Shown here: in pieces, positions 6,277 through 13,425 of the stretch
Layout of the letters: each line of letters opens with the position of its first letter
Position numbering within the stretch: the stretch's first letter is position 1
NCBI GenBank assembly: GCA_910588215.1
Contig: CAJUQJ010000045.1
Location: 1-32,479 of the forward strand
Reading direction: 5' to 3'
Length of the DNA: 32,479 nt
Source of the DNA: an uncultured Lachnospiraceae bacterium
GTDB taxonomy: Bacteria > Bacillota > Clostridia > Lachnospirales > Lachnospiraceae
Made by a program: the position numbers and the translations under genes
The notes under the pieces: model-generated
What the model was told of the DNA's origin: nothing
The model's input: the letters and a program-made list of their open reading frames with translations, nothing else
The model's database searches: none

Positions 6277-7101
6277 ATGCAGAAGAAAATAGCAGTGATC
6301 AATGATATATCAGGATTCGGAAGATGTTCCGTCACAGTGACGCTTCCGATTCTTTCTTATCTGGGAGTGCAGTGCTGCCCGGTGCCGACGGCGATCCTGT
6401 CCAATCATATGGGTTTTCCGAACTATTATATCGATGATTATACGGATCGGATGAGGGTTTATATCGAGAACTGGGGGAAGCTGGGGCTGCGTTTTGAGGG
6501 GATCATGACGGGGTTTTTGGGATCGGCAGAGCAGATCGACATCGTGAAGGGATTTATCCGTGATTTTTCCAAGGAGGATACTCTGGTGATCGTGGATCCG
6601 GTGATGGGGGATCACGGGAAGATCTATGCCACCTACACGGAAGAGATGTGTACGCAGATGAAGAAGCTTGTGGCGCTTTCCGACATCACGACACCGAATC
6701 TGACGGAGGCCTGTAAATTATCAGATATTCCGTATAAGGCGATGGGGTGGCGGAAGCGGGAACTGTATGCGATGGCAGAGAAGATCTCTTCGTTTGGTCC
6801 GTCGAAGGTGGTCATCACCGGCATTTTGCAGGGCGGTTTTATTGCCAATTATATCTATGAACAGGGATCTGAGCCGCGGATCATCCGCACTCATAAGGTG
6901 GATGCGGAGCGTTCCTGCACCGGGGATGTGTTCACTTCTATCATTGCTGCGGACGGTGTGAACGGCGTGCCTTTTGACCGTTCTGTGCGCAAGGCCTCCG
7001 CTTTCGTGAAAAAGTGTATCTTAAAATCGGTAGAGATGGGGATTCCGAAGACGGACGGCGTGTGTTTTGAGGAAGTGTTGTATCAGTTAAAACGGGATTA
7101 A
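6277..7101 (+). CDS. pdxY: Pyridoxal/pyridoxamine kinase
   Basis: A 274-residue ribokinase-fold kinase that phosphorylates B6 vitamers with ATP in the pyridoxal phosphate salvage pathway. It has the family N-terminus NDISGFGRCSVT (9-20), the substrate-side segment AILSNHMGF (39-47), the hallmark DPVMGDHGKIY (107-117) and the anion-hole CTGD (214-217), with D217 as catalytic base. The first residue of the usual GTGD is Cys here, which is common among Firmicute members. Length is normal. It stands alone between the unknown gene upstream and a hairpin downstream. Gene symbols vary in this group (pdxY or pdxK-like). Confidence 0.9.
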   Translation: MQKKIAVINDISGFGRCSVTVTLPILSYLGVQCCPVPTAILSNHMGFPNYYIDDYTDRMRVYIENWGKLGLRFEGIMTGFLGSAEQIDIVKGFIRDFSKEDTLVIVDPVMGDHGKIYATYTEEMCTQMKKLVALSDITTPNLTEACKLSDIPYKAMGWRKRELYAMAEKISSFGPSKVVITGILQGGFIANYIYEQGSEPRIIRTHKVDAERSCTGDVFTSIIAADGVNGVPFDRSVRKASAFVKKCILKSVEMGIPKTDGVCFEEVLYQLKRD

Positions 7102-7103
7102 GA

Positions 7104-7145
7104 AAGCAGGCAGGTATGTCTCAATGACGGCATACCTGCCTGCTT
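7104..7145. terminator. Hairpin between convergent genes, probable bidirectional terminator
   Basis: A perfect 15-bp stem (7104-7118 with 7131-7145; arm begins AAGCAGGCAGG) lies between pdxY and the convergent chemoreceptor gene. T tracts are weak on both sides, so termination may be partial. Confidence 0.75.
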
Positions 7146-7151
7146 AATTGC

Positions 7152-8912
7152 TCAAAAGGTTTCAAAGATTGAAGTTCCGGTTTCCAGTGTATTGGCGATT
7201 CGCTGATTCTCTTTCATCTGACTGCTGATGGTCTCCATATCACGGACCAGTACCTGCGTGCTCTCGGCAGCGCCGTTTACGCCCTTTGCGCCCTCATCGA
7301 TAGCCTGTGTGATGGAATTGATGGAGGAGGCGATCTCGTCCATGGTCAGTTTCAATCGGTCTGTCTTATCTGTAAATTCGTTCATGACATTTTCTATGTA
7401 AGAAGCATTTTCCCGATACTGGACGCCGCTTTGTACGAAGTTGTTAAGTTCCGGAAGAATGGACTCGCTTAAGTATGTAACGAGACTATTGGCATGCTTT
7501 GCCAGATTGTGTACCGCGTCGGTGACTACCTGGTTGATATCCTGGATGCGGTTGGCGGCGGCTTTGCTGTCCTCTGACAGCAGGCGGATCTCCTCGGCCA
7601 CTACCATGAACCCGCGTCCGGCGGCGCCTGCCCTGGCAGCTTCGATGGACGCATTTAAAGCCAGCAGGTCGGTCTGTCCGGAGATACTTAAGATATCGTT
7701 GGTCAGGCTGTTTACATTATCTACGCGTTTGCTGTCCTCGATGGCGCTGCGCAGGACGTTTAGGATCTGAGCAACTCGGCTGCCGGCTTCTTCCATATAG
7801 GTTCTGGCCCTGGATTCCATCTGGTCAGCGTTGGATTTCATCTGTTTCGTATAGTCATTGATGCTGGTGGATTTCAGAGCGATCTCTTCCACATCAGTGC
7901 GGATAGCGGCGGCGTTCTGGTTGATGATGCCTGCCGAGACACCCACTTCGGACATGGTGGTGGCCAGCTGTTCGGTAACGGCGGACAGGTCGGAGGCACT
8001 GTCATTGGAATTCTGCACACTCTGCTGTACGCCGGTGACAACGTTTTCCATATCGTGTGTGTTGTCGATGATCATCTTCAGGATTTCCTGCAGTTTGTCA
8101 ATGAAGGTATTGATGCCGCGGCTTAAGTCCGCGATCTCGTCGCTGGAGCGGATGGTGATCCGCTTAGTCAGATCGCCGTGTCCGCGATCAAGTCCGGCAA
8201 TGATGTCGTTGATCTCATTCTTGGCCAGGGCGATCGGTCTGACAACGCGTCGCAGTACAACGGTCAGCGCGATGATCAGGGCCAGGATGCTGATGATCAT
8301 GATCGTGCCGTTGATCAGCACTGCACTGTAATAAACCTGGGAAAGCTCTTCTCGGGCCCGTTCGGAATCAGTCTGAGCACTGTTGTTGAGTACGGAGATG
8401 GCATCCTGGATACTGTCCGAGTACTGCGCGAGTTCGCCGTTGGCCAGTTCAAAAGCGGCCTGGTTCCTGCCTGCGGCGCTGTATCCGAAAAGCGTTGTGA
8501 TCGTATACTTCAGCTTCTCATAGTCATCCAGCAGTTTCTCATAATTTGAAACATTCGTGGCGGAAACGGAAGTGCCGTATTCTGACAGCATGTCGTCGAG
8601 CAGGGCTTCCTCTGTGAGGATACTGTCAACCAGTTCTACCATGGTATCCAGGTCTGTGGCGATGATATGAGACAGAGCCATGGAATGCAGTCTCTGGGTT
8701 TCCCGCTGAATGTTGCTCAGCTGGAAGATATCGGTCATATATTCGTCTGCGATGGTGCTGGCAGTCCGATTTACATTCTGTATATTATGTACGGCTACGA
8801 TATTCGACAAGATACAGACAAAGCTCAGTACGAAGATGGGTATCAGGGTCAAGAGCTTAATGCTGAGCCGTGGTCCGTTCTGTTTGGTCATGTTCTGTTT
8901 TACTGCGGTCAT
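7152..8912 (-). CDS. Methyl-accepting chemotaxis protein
   Basis: A 586-residue chemoreceptor with transmembrane helices at about 17-40 and 195-220. Between them is an extracellular helical region of about 155 residues, consistent with a four-helix-bundle sensor. A HAMP domain (about 218-272) and a long coiled-coil signalling domain follow. The hairpin tip at about 412-449 is recognisable (DLLALNASIEAARAG, then GRGFMVVAEEIRLLSEDS) and should contact CheA and CheW. The ATG at 8912 is chosen over an upstream TTG because AGGAGG lies 5-6 nt before it. It is 35 nt behind the binding-protein gene, so the pair probably works together, with the loaded lipoprotein acting as ligand carrier. No other chemotaxis genes are in the window. 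Confidence 0.93.
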   Translation of the reverse strand: MTAVKQNMTKQNGPRLSIKLLTLIPIFVLSFVCILSNIVAVHNIQNVNRTASTIADEYMTDIFQLSNIQRETQRLHSMALSHIIATDLDTMVELVDSILTEEALLDDMLSEYGTSVSATNVSNYEKLLDDYEKLKYTITTLFGYSAAGRNQAAFELANGELAQYSDSIQDAISVLNNSAQTDSERAREELSQVYYSAVLINGTIMIISILALIIALTVVLRRVVRPIALAKNEINDIIAGLDRGHGDLTKRITIRSSDEIADLSRGINTFIDKLQEILKMIIDNTHDMENVVTGVQQSVQNSNDSASDLSAVTEQLATTMSEVGVSAGIINQNAAAIRTDVEEIALKSTSINDYTKQMKSNADQMESRARTYMEEAGSRVAQILNVLRSAIEDSKRVDNVNSLTNDILSISGQTDLLALNASIEAARAGAAGRGFMVVAEEIRLLSEDSKAAANRIQDINQVVTDAVHNLAKHANSLVTYLSESILPELNNFVQSGVQYRENASYIENVMNEFTDKTDRLKLTMDEIASSINSITQAIDEGAKGVNGAAESTQVLVRDMETISSQMKENQRIANTLETGTSIFETF

Positions 8913-8947
8913 GTCATCCTCCTGATTCAAACGGGATTTGTCCGTTT

Positions 8948-10303
8948 CTATTCTGCTATGGAAGCGGTAATGCCTTCCGTCAGAGTGTCCATCAATTGCT
9001 GCAGGCTGATGTTGTTTGGATTACCTTCGATCATAATGTTGGCGAAATCAGTGCAGGCATCCCAGTATTTGACACCGACGCGCTGCAGATTACCATATTG
9101 TGACTGCTCCAGTATAGCCTGCACGGCAGGAATCTGAGCGGCAGCATCTGAGGCGGCGGCGTTGCTGTTGGAGGGCACCTGATTCTTTTCCACGAAGCGC
9201 AGGTATTGGTTCTCTTCGTTAGTCAGCCAATCGGCCAGCTTCATGGCCCATTCTTTATGGGGAGAGTAGGCGTTTACGCCCATCATCTTATAGCCGGTGA
9301 AGGAAGACATCTGGATCTGTCTGCCTGCGCAGGTGAAAGTAGGCAGCTTGACGGCGCCGTAATCTTTCCCCCAGGCATTCTTGATCTTGGTGGCATTCCA
9401 AGTGCCGCTGATGCCGGCGATCACGCTTCCATCCTGTACTTTGGCTATAAAGTCGCCGTCCGTATTGGAGGAAAAGGCAGGATTGGTAGTGAGATTTAGA
9501 ATGGACTGGGCGATGTCGGTGCCTTTGACGGGTCCCTCCGTCGTATTCCAGTTGCAGTAGTTGGTGACATTGTCGCTGTTGATGCCCAGTTCCAGTCCGG
9601 TCTGACCGAAGAAGGCATACAGATACCAACCGGAGTTCAGCTCCATGGAGATCTGTTTCTCGGCGGCGGCAGCTGCGGCCAGCAGTCCGTCCAGAGTCTG
9701 AACATCCTGTTCGGAGAAATAGGTCTTATCGTAATATAAGAAGTAACCGTTGTCTGCTGTATAGGGAAAAGCATAGAGTGTATCGTGCCAGGATGCGGCA
9801 GCCACGGCTTCCGGTACATTGGCGGCTGAAACAGCGTCTGCATTGTCCACCGGTTCTAATATGCCTGCCGCCATCAACCTTGTAAACTGGTCGTCCGGGA
9901 AGGAGAAAATGTCCCCGGCGCTGTGGATGTCGTCCAGGATCATATTACAAGTACCAGAGTCGGCCTGAGGTACCAGCGTGATCTCAAAGGATGCCTGGCC
10001 GGCATAATAGTCCTTAAAGGAAGCGAGCATCCCGCCTAACATCTCGAAATCGGCTTCTTCCGCCCATACGGTCAGCGGGATCGTGCCGGATGCAGGCGGC
10101 ATGGCAGTTTCGGATGTGCCGGCGGCTTCCTGTCCCTGTGCAGCAGATACATCTGCGTCTTCTGATGCCTTGGCGATTCCTGCTTCCAGGGAATCTATAT
10201 TTTGAATGGTTTCTGTGTTTTGGGCAGCTTCTGTGGCGGAGCAGCCGGTTAAGATCGCCGTGATCGTGAGGGCACATGCTCCTCGTTTCCATGACATGTT
10301 CAT
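8948..10303 (-). CDS. Extracellular solute-binding lipoprotein, family 1 (MalE-like sugar-binding)
   Basis: A 451-residue lipoprotein. A signal peptide ends in the lipobox LTGC, with the lipidated Cys at 21, then an Ala/Glu/Thr-rich linker (about 22-65). The binding fold resembles maltose-type proteins (IPLTVWAEEADF near 70, GISGTWNATKIKNAWG and the segment after it in the C-lobe). The ATG at 10303 is preferred: AGGAGG lies 10 nt upstream and the signal peptide begins there. A longer frame from 10432 would add 43 residues overlapping the regulator gene. No ABC permease or ATPase is adjacent, and the next gene is a chemoreceptor, so it may serve sensing rather than uptake. The ligand is probably an oligosaccharide. 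Confidence 0.9.
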   Translation of the reverse strand: MNMSWKRGACALTITAILTGCSATEAAQNTETIQNIDSLEAGIAKASEDADVSAAQGQEAAGTSETAMPPASGTIPLTVWAEEADFEMLGGMLASFKDYYAGQASFEITLVPQADSGTCNMILDDIHSAGDIFSFPDDQFTRLMAAGILEPVDNADAVSAANVPEAVAAASWHDTLYAFPYTADNGYFLYYDKTYFSEQDVQTLDGLLAAAAAAEKQISMELNSGWYLYAFFGQTGLELGINSDNVTNYCNWNTTEGPVKGTDIAQSILNLTTNPAFSSNTDGDFIAKVQDGSVIAGISGTWNATKIKNAWGKDYGAVKLPTFTCAGRQIQMSSFTGYKMMGVNAYSPHKEWAMKLADWLTNEENQYLRFVEKNQVPSNSNAAASDAAAQIPAVQAILEQSQYGNLQRVGVKYWDACTDFANIMIEGNPNNISLQQLMDTLTEGITASIAE

Positions 10304-10357
10304 CACCCTTTTGCCTCCTGTTTGATGCCCCGTCAGCTTGCTGAGGGGTATTTGATC

Positions 10358-10389
10358 ATAATAGAATGTGCCGATGCGGCAGACTGCAA
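10358..10389 (-). promoter_or_regulatory. MerR-type promoter for the binding protein-chemoreceptor pair
   Basis: On the minus strand, a -35 TTGCAG (10384-10389) and a -10 TATTAT (10358-10363) are 20 bp apart. That overlong spacing is typical of promoters activated by MerR proteins. A dyad TGCCG-N3-CGGCA (10369-10381) sits almost at the centre of the spacer. A leader hairpin (10328-10348) lies between this promoter and the gene. The upstream gene encodes a MerR protein, so direct control is likely. Confidence 0.6.
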
Positions 10390-10397
10390 TTAGTATA

Positions 10398-11390
10398 TCA
10401 TATTCTGATAAAATATTCCAGTTCAAAAGCATATCCGTCCTTCTTATTCTGTTCGGACAGAGTGTCGGTCTCGATGATACAGAAGTCCTGCTCCTTCAGT
10501 ACTTCTTTCATCTCTTCCCGGACGGAAGAAAAGTCTGCCATGTGAGTAGAGATTCTGCGGCAGGCATAATTGCCCTCCGGGAGAAGACGGAAGGTATTGC
10601 CGGCTGCGTCTAAGATGGTCTCCGAGACAGAGTCTGCCGGTTCTGCGGCAATGTGATCCGGGACAGTCGTTTCGGTCAAGGCGTCAGATACGGATCCCTG
10701 CGCATGTGAGGATGGTCTTTGAAGCAGAGGCTTACCGGAAGCAGATGTGCCGAAGGGTATACTTTGCAGCAGCGTCTGTGCAGATTCCGTGTTGACTGTA
10801 AGGAACATATGGCGGAGATAGATGCCGTCTCTGTATTCGTGCAGGATACCGGAAGGGTAAGTGGCCGTGATGCCGGCCTGCTGAGCGGTGACGAACAGCT
10901 TCAGGATATGCTGTCCGTAATATTTCGGGGTATCCATTTCTTCCAGCGGTACGGTGAGCAGACAGCGCTGCGCAACGGTACTCTGATAGAAGCCGTCGGG
11001 CAGGAGAATACCGCTTCTGCTTGCGGGGATCTTGGCCATACCAGTCACTGAACTGCCCATTTTCTGTAAGGTTTCCTGCAGGGCTCCAAGACAGCTGTGG
11101 ATCTCCAGGATCTTCTGCTCTGCCAGGATCTTGCCGTCGTAGAGCAGCTTCTGTAAGTTGATGGAATCTTTATTGACGTAGTTATTTAAGTCTTTCAGCG
11201 GAATCCCCAGCTTAATGCAGACAGTGATCGCGTCTAACAGATAGAGCTGGCCTTCCGTATAATATCTGTAGTTCGTCTCCGTGTTGACGAAGGCCGGCTT
11301 CAGGATACCGATCTGGTCATAGTAGCGCAATGATTTGATGCTCACATTCTTTAGTTTTGATACTTTGCCGATGGACATATACTGACTCAT
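10398..11390 (-). CDS. MerR family transcriptional regulator with C-terminal effector domain
   Basis: A 330-residue regulator. The N-terminal winged helix at about 5-75 has SIGKVSKLKNVSIKSLRYYD, then GILKP and NYRYYTEGQL. A dimerising helix is at about 80-115. The C-terminal part (about 120-330) resembles a GyrI-type effector-binding domain, interrupted by a low-complexity Ser/Ala/Pro-rich stretch near 225-265. The ATG at 11390 is preferred because GAGGGAG lies 9 nt before it; a TTG at 11408 overlaps that ribosome site. It lies upstream of, and in line with, the binding protein and chemoreceptor. A dyad in its own promoter suggests autoregulation. The inducer is unknown. Confidence 0.87.
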   Translation of the reverse strand: MSQYMSIGKVSKLKNVSIKSLRYYDQIGILKPAFVNTETNYRYYTEGQLYLLDAITVCIKLGIPLKDLNNYVNKDSINLQKLLYDGKILAEQKILEIHSCLGALQETLQKMGSSVTGMAKIPASRSGILLPDGFYQSTVAQRCLLTVPLEEMDTPKYYGQHILKLFVTAQQAGITATYPSGILHEYRDGIYLRHMFLTVNTESAQTLLQSIPFGTSASGKPLLQRPSSHAQGSVSDALTETTVPDHIAAEPADSVSETILDAAGNTFRLLPEGNYACRRISTHMADFSSVREEMKEVLKEQDFCIIETDTLSEQNKKDGYAFELEYFIRI

Positions 11391-11452
11391 GCCTGAAAAC
11401 TCCCTCAAATATTTACGAATATCCGTTTTCTCGGTAAACCTGTCTGTCTAAA

Positions 11453-11480
11453 ACTATAACCCAGGGTTAGAGTTCGACAA
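11453..11480 (-). promoter_or_regulatory. MerR gene promoter with central dyad operator
   Basis: On the minus strand, TTGTCG (11475-11480) and TATAGT (11453-11458) flank a dyad centred at 11463. Its core is TAACCC-A-GGGTTA (11457-11469), and the arms extend to 10 bp with one mismatch (11453-11473). A dyad lying between -35 and -10 is the standard MerR operator position. Spacing is about 16 bp, shorter than the classical 19, so this may be a repressed rather than twisted-activated promoter. Confidence 0.6.
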
Positions 11481-11583
11481 ATCATATTTTGTCATAACTG
11501 TCAGGTAAAAACAACCCTTTTGCGGAAACTAGTGCCTGCAAAAATTTCAGCCACATGATGTTGTATAGGAGCAGCTTACTGGC

Positions 11584-11874
11584 ATGGATTTCCAGGAAAA
11601 GAACGTGGACAAAGTATCTGGGCGTAGAGGACATGTACGCAGTGGTAAATCACGCAGCCGGAGGATGACCCGGTGGCAGCGGATCGGGACGGACAGCGAC
11701 CAGGCAAAGAAATTCTATGATGCCTTGTGTCCCTATTGGCAGAATGATAAAATAGAGATATTTGGAGGAATGGTTCTTTGCTGCTTACCGGGGCAGCGCC
11801 GGCAATGCCGTCTACCAGGCCAGCCGGCGCTTTTGCGGATAATAGTGGGTTTCCTGGATATGGGAACAGGGTGA
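11584..11874 (+). pseudogene. Possible decayed gene remnant
   Basis: Protein-like stretches occur here but switch frame. One frame reads WTKYLGVEDMYAVVNHAAGG before a stop at 11666. The next reads DQAKKFYDALCPYWQNDKIEI. A third reads WFFAAYRGSAGNAVYQASRR before a stop at 11840. A single 96-codon ORF from 11584 passes through, but its N- and C-terminal parts are Arg/Gly/Pro-rich and unlike a real protein. The simplest reading is a short gene broken by frameshifts; the family is not recognised. The rest of the 11391-11969 gap holds the MerR promoter and a TATAAT at 11926-11931, probably for the AraC gene. Confidence 0.35.
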
Positions 11875-11969
11875 GTGTGCCGCATAAGCCATAATGATCC
11901 GGTACGCTATTTGGAAGACAGGCGCTATAATGATAGGATATGGATGTTTAGAAAGAGCGGGACAGGAGA

Positions 11970-13211
11970 ATGAATGAGGAATCCGTGTTGGAATTAGTCT
12001 ACAGATTGAGCCGGCTGCCGGTGCGCGTGTATACGGAAGGCTGGGAACTGCGAAGCAGCTTTGGGACAGGGAAACATACCGAGACGGCGTATGACGGGCA
12101 GATGTTTCAGGAGGTACACAAGAGTCTTGGGGAACAAGAAACTGACCGGATATTCGTCCCCTATCATGAGCAGGTGCCGATCGGGCTTTACGGTTGCAGA
12201 ACAGGCGGCAGAATCTATATTCTGGGGCCTTTTTGTTATGGACCGTTACATACTATGGAAGCGGTGCGGTTTCTTCGGAAGAACAAACTGGGAGAATATC
12301 CCGAATGCCGCATGGAGGATGCGCGTAATGTGATCGGGTTTCTTATCCGTAATAAGACCGGGCCGGTGGCGTCTAAGGGCAGGGAGCAGGACGATGTCGG
12401 GGAGTGTGCCGGAGACGGCAAGAAGGATAGTGGTGCAGAAGGGAATGGGAGCGATGGCAGGGAAGCGGTATTTGCATATGGGGTGACAGATCAGGAGTCC
12501 GTGTCGGAGGAAGTTTGGCAGATGGAGGTGTTTCAGCGTAACCACACCTATCAGGAGGAGGAGAAGCTGTATGACCACATCCGGGAGGGCAATGTGGCGT
12601 ACCTGGAGCAGCATATCGACGATATCGAACTGCCCCATCCGATCCTTTTGGATGATGTGAAGAAGAATGAGGAATATATGGCGGTGACGGGCATTTCTCT
12701 GGCAGCCCGGGCAGCGGTGGAAGGCGGGATCAGCTCCAAGGAGGCCTTTTTGTATAATGATCTATTCCTGAAAAAGATCGCTGCCTGCAGGGATATTCAG
12801 GATATTCATAAAGTGCAGGGTGAGGGTTATCTACAGTTTGCGCGTCTGGTCGGCAACAGGAGGAAGAAGGAGACTGCGCTGAACCGCCATGTGGAGGAGT
12901 GCAAAAAGGCTGTCATCGCCAGGCGGTTTGAGCAGATCTCCATCGATGAACTGGCGGAGTCGGTGGGGATTTCCAAGGAGTATCTGCAGAAGCTGTTTAA
13001 ACAATATGAGGGGATTCCTATCACTGAATATATCATCGACAAGAAGCTGGAGGCTGCCCTCAATATGCTTGTGTTTTCAGACCGGAAGATCAGTGAGATA
13101 GCTGATCATCTTCATTTTGGCAGCGTGGCTCATTTCAGCCTTGTCTTTAAGCGGAAAATGGGGCAGTCGCCGAAAGAATACAGGAGTGAGCATCGGCGGA
13201 CGGTTTACTGA
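11970..13211 (+). CDS. AraC/XylS family transcriptional regulator
   Basis: A 413-residue regulator with a C-terminal AraC DNA-binding domain at about 308-410. The first helix-turn-helix is in QISIDELAESVGISKEYLQKLFKQYEG, and the second begins RKISEIADHLHFG and ends with the family signature FKRKMGQSPKEYR. The N-terminal part (1-130) could be a ligand-sensing domain. It is followed by a Gly/Asp/Glu-rich linker (about 135-168) and a helical middle. AGGAGA precedes the ATG. It lies 214 nt upstream of, and co-oriented with, the beta-xylosidase gene, so it probably controls xylo-oligosaccharide use. TATAAT at 11926 is the likely -10 box; no clear -35 is seen. Confidence 0.9.
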   Translation: MNEESVLELVYRLSRLPVRVYTEGWELRSSFGTGKHTETAYDGQMFQEVHKSLGEQETDRIFVPYHEQVPIGLYGCRTGGRIYILGPFCYGPLHTMEAVRFLRKNKLGEYPECRMEDARNVIGFLIRNKTGPVASKGREQDDVGECAGDGKKDSGAEGNGSDGREAVFAYGVTDQESVSEEVWQMEVFQRNHTYQEEEKLYDHIREGNVAYLEQHIDDIELPHPILLDDVKKNEEYMAVTGISLAARAAVEGGISSKEAFLYNDLFLKKIAACRDIQDIHKVQGEGYLQFARLVGNRRKKETALNRHVEECKKAVIARRFEQISIDELAESVGISKEYLQKLFKQYEGIPITEYIIDKKLEAALNMLVFSDRKISEIADHLHFGSVAHFSLVFKRKMGQSPKEYRSEHRRTVY

Positions 13212-13247
13212 TACGGGTACGGTCAGGATTGCAGAATTTGATTTTAT

Positions 13248-13304
13248 ATCCGATTCTGTTAAAATATCACCGTTTTTGTTAAAAATGAAACGTCACAATC
13301 CGAT
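13248..13304. promoter_or_regulatory. Direct-repeat control region upstream of the beta-xylosidase
   Basis: Two TGTTAAAA direct repeats at 13257-13264 and 13277-13284 are offset by exactly 20 bp, about two helical turns, as expected for the two half-sites of an AraC-type dimer. Two ATCCGAT copies (13248-13254 and 13298-13304), 50 bp apart, frame them. They lie about 120-175 nt before the gene start. No confident -35/-10 pair was found, which fits an activator-dependent promoter. Confidence 0.5.
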
Positions 13305-13425
13305 ACACTGATTTCATATAGCGAGGCAGCCTGCGCTTAGATTGGTGCAGACGGTGTACTTGTCCAAGGAGACCGTATGAATGGCTGCCAAAACGGCATA
13401 ATGTAGGAAACAGGAGGAACTATCT

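Noticed and set aside
10304..10432. A 43-residue N-terminal extension of the sugar-binding lipoprotein
   Set aside because: It would overlap the MerR gene and place residues before a good signal peptide, while AGGAGG sits before the ATG at 10303.
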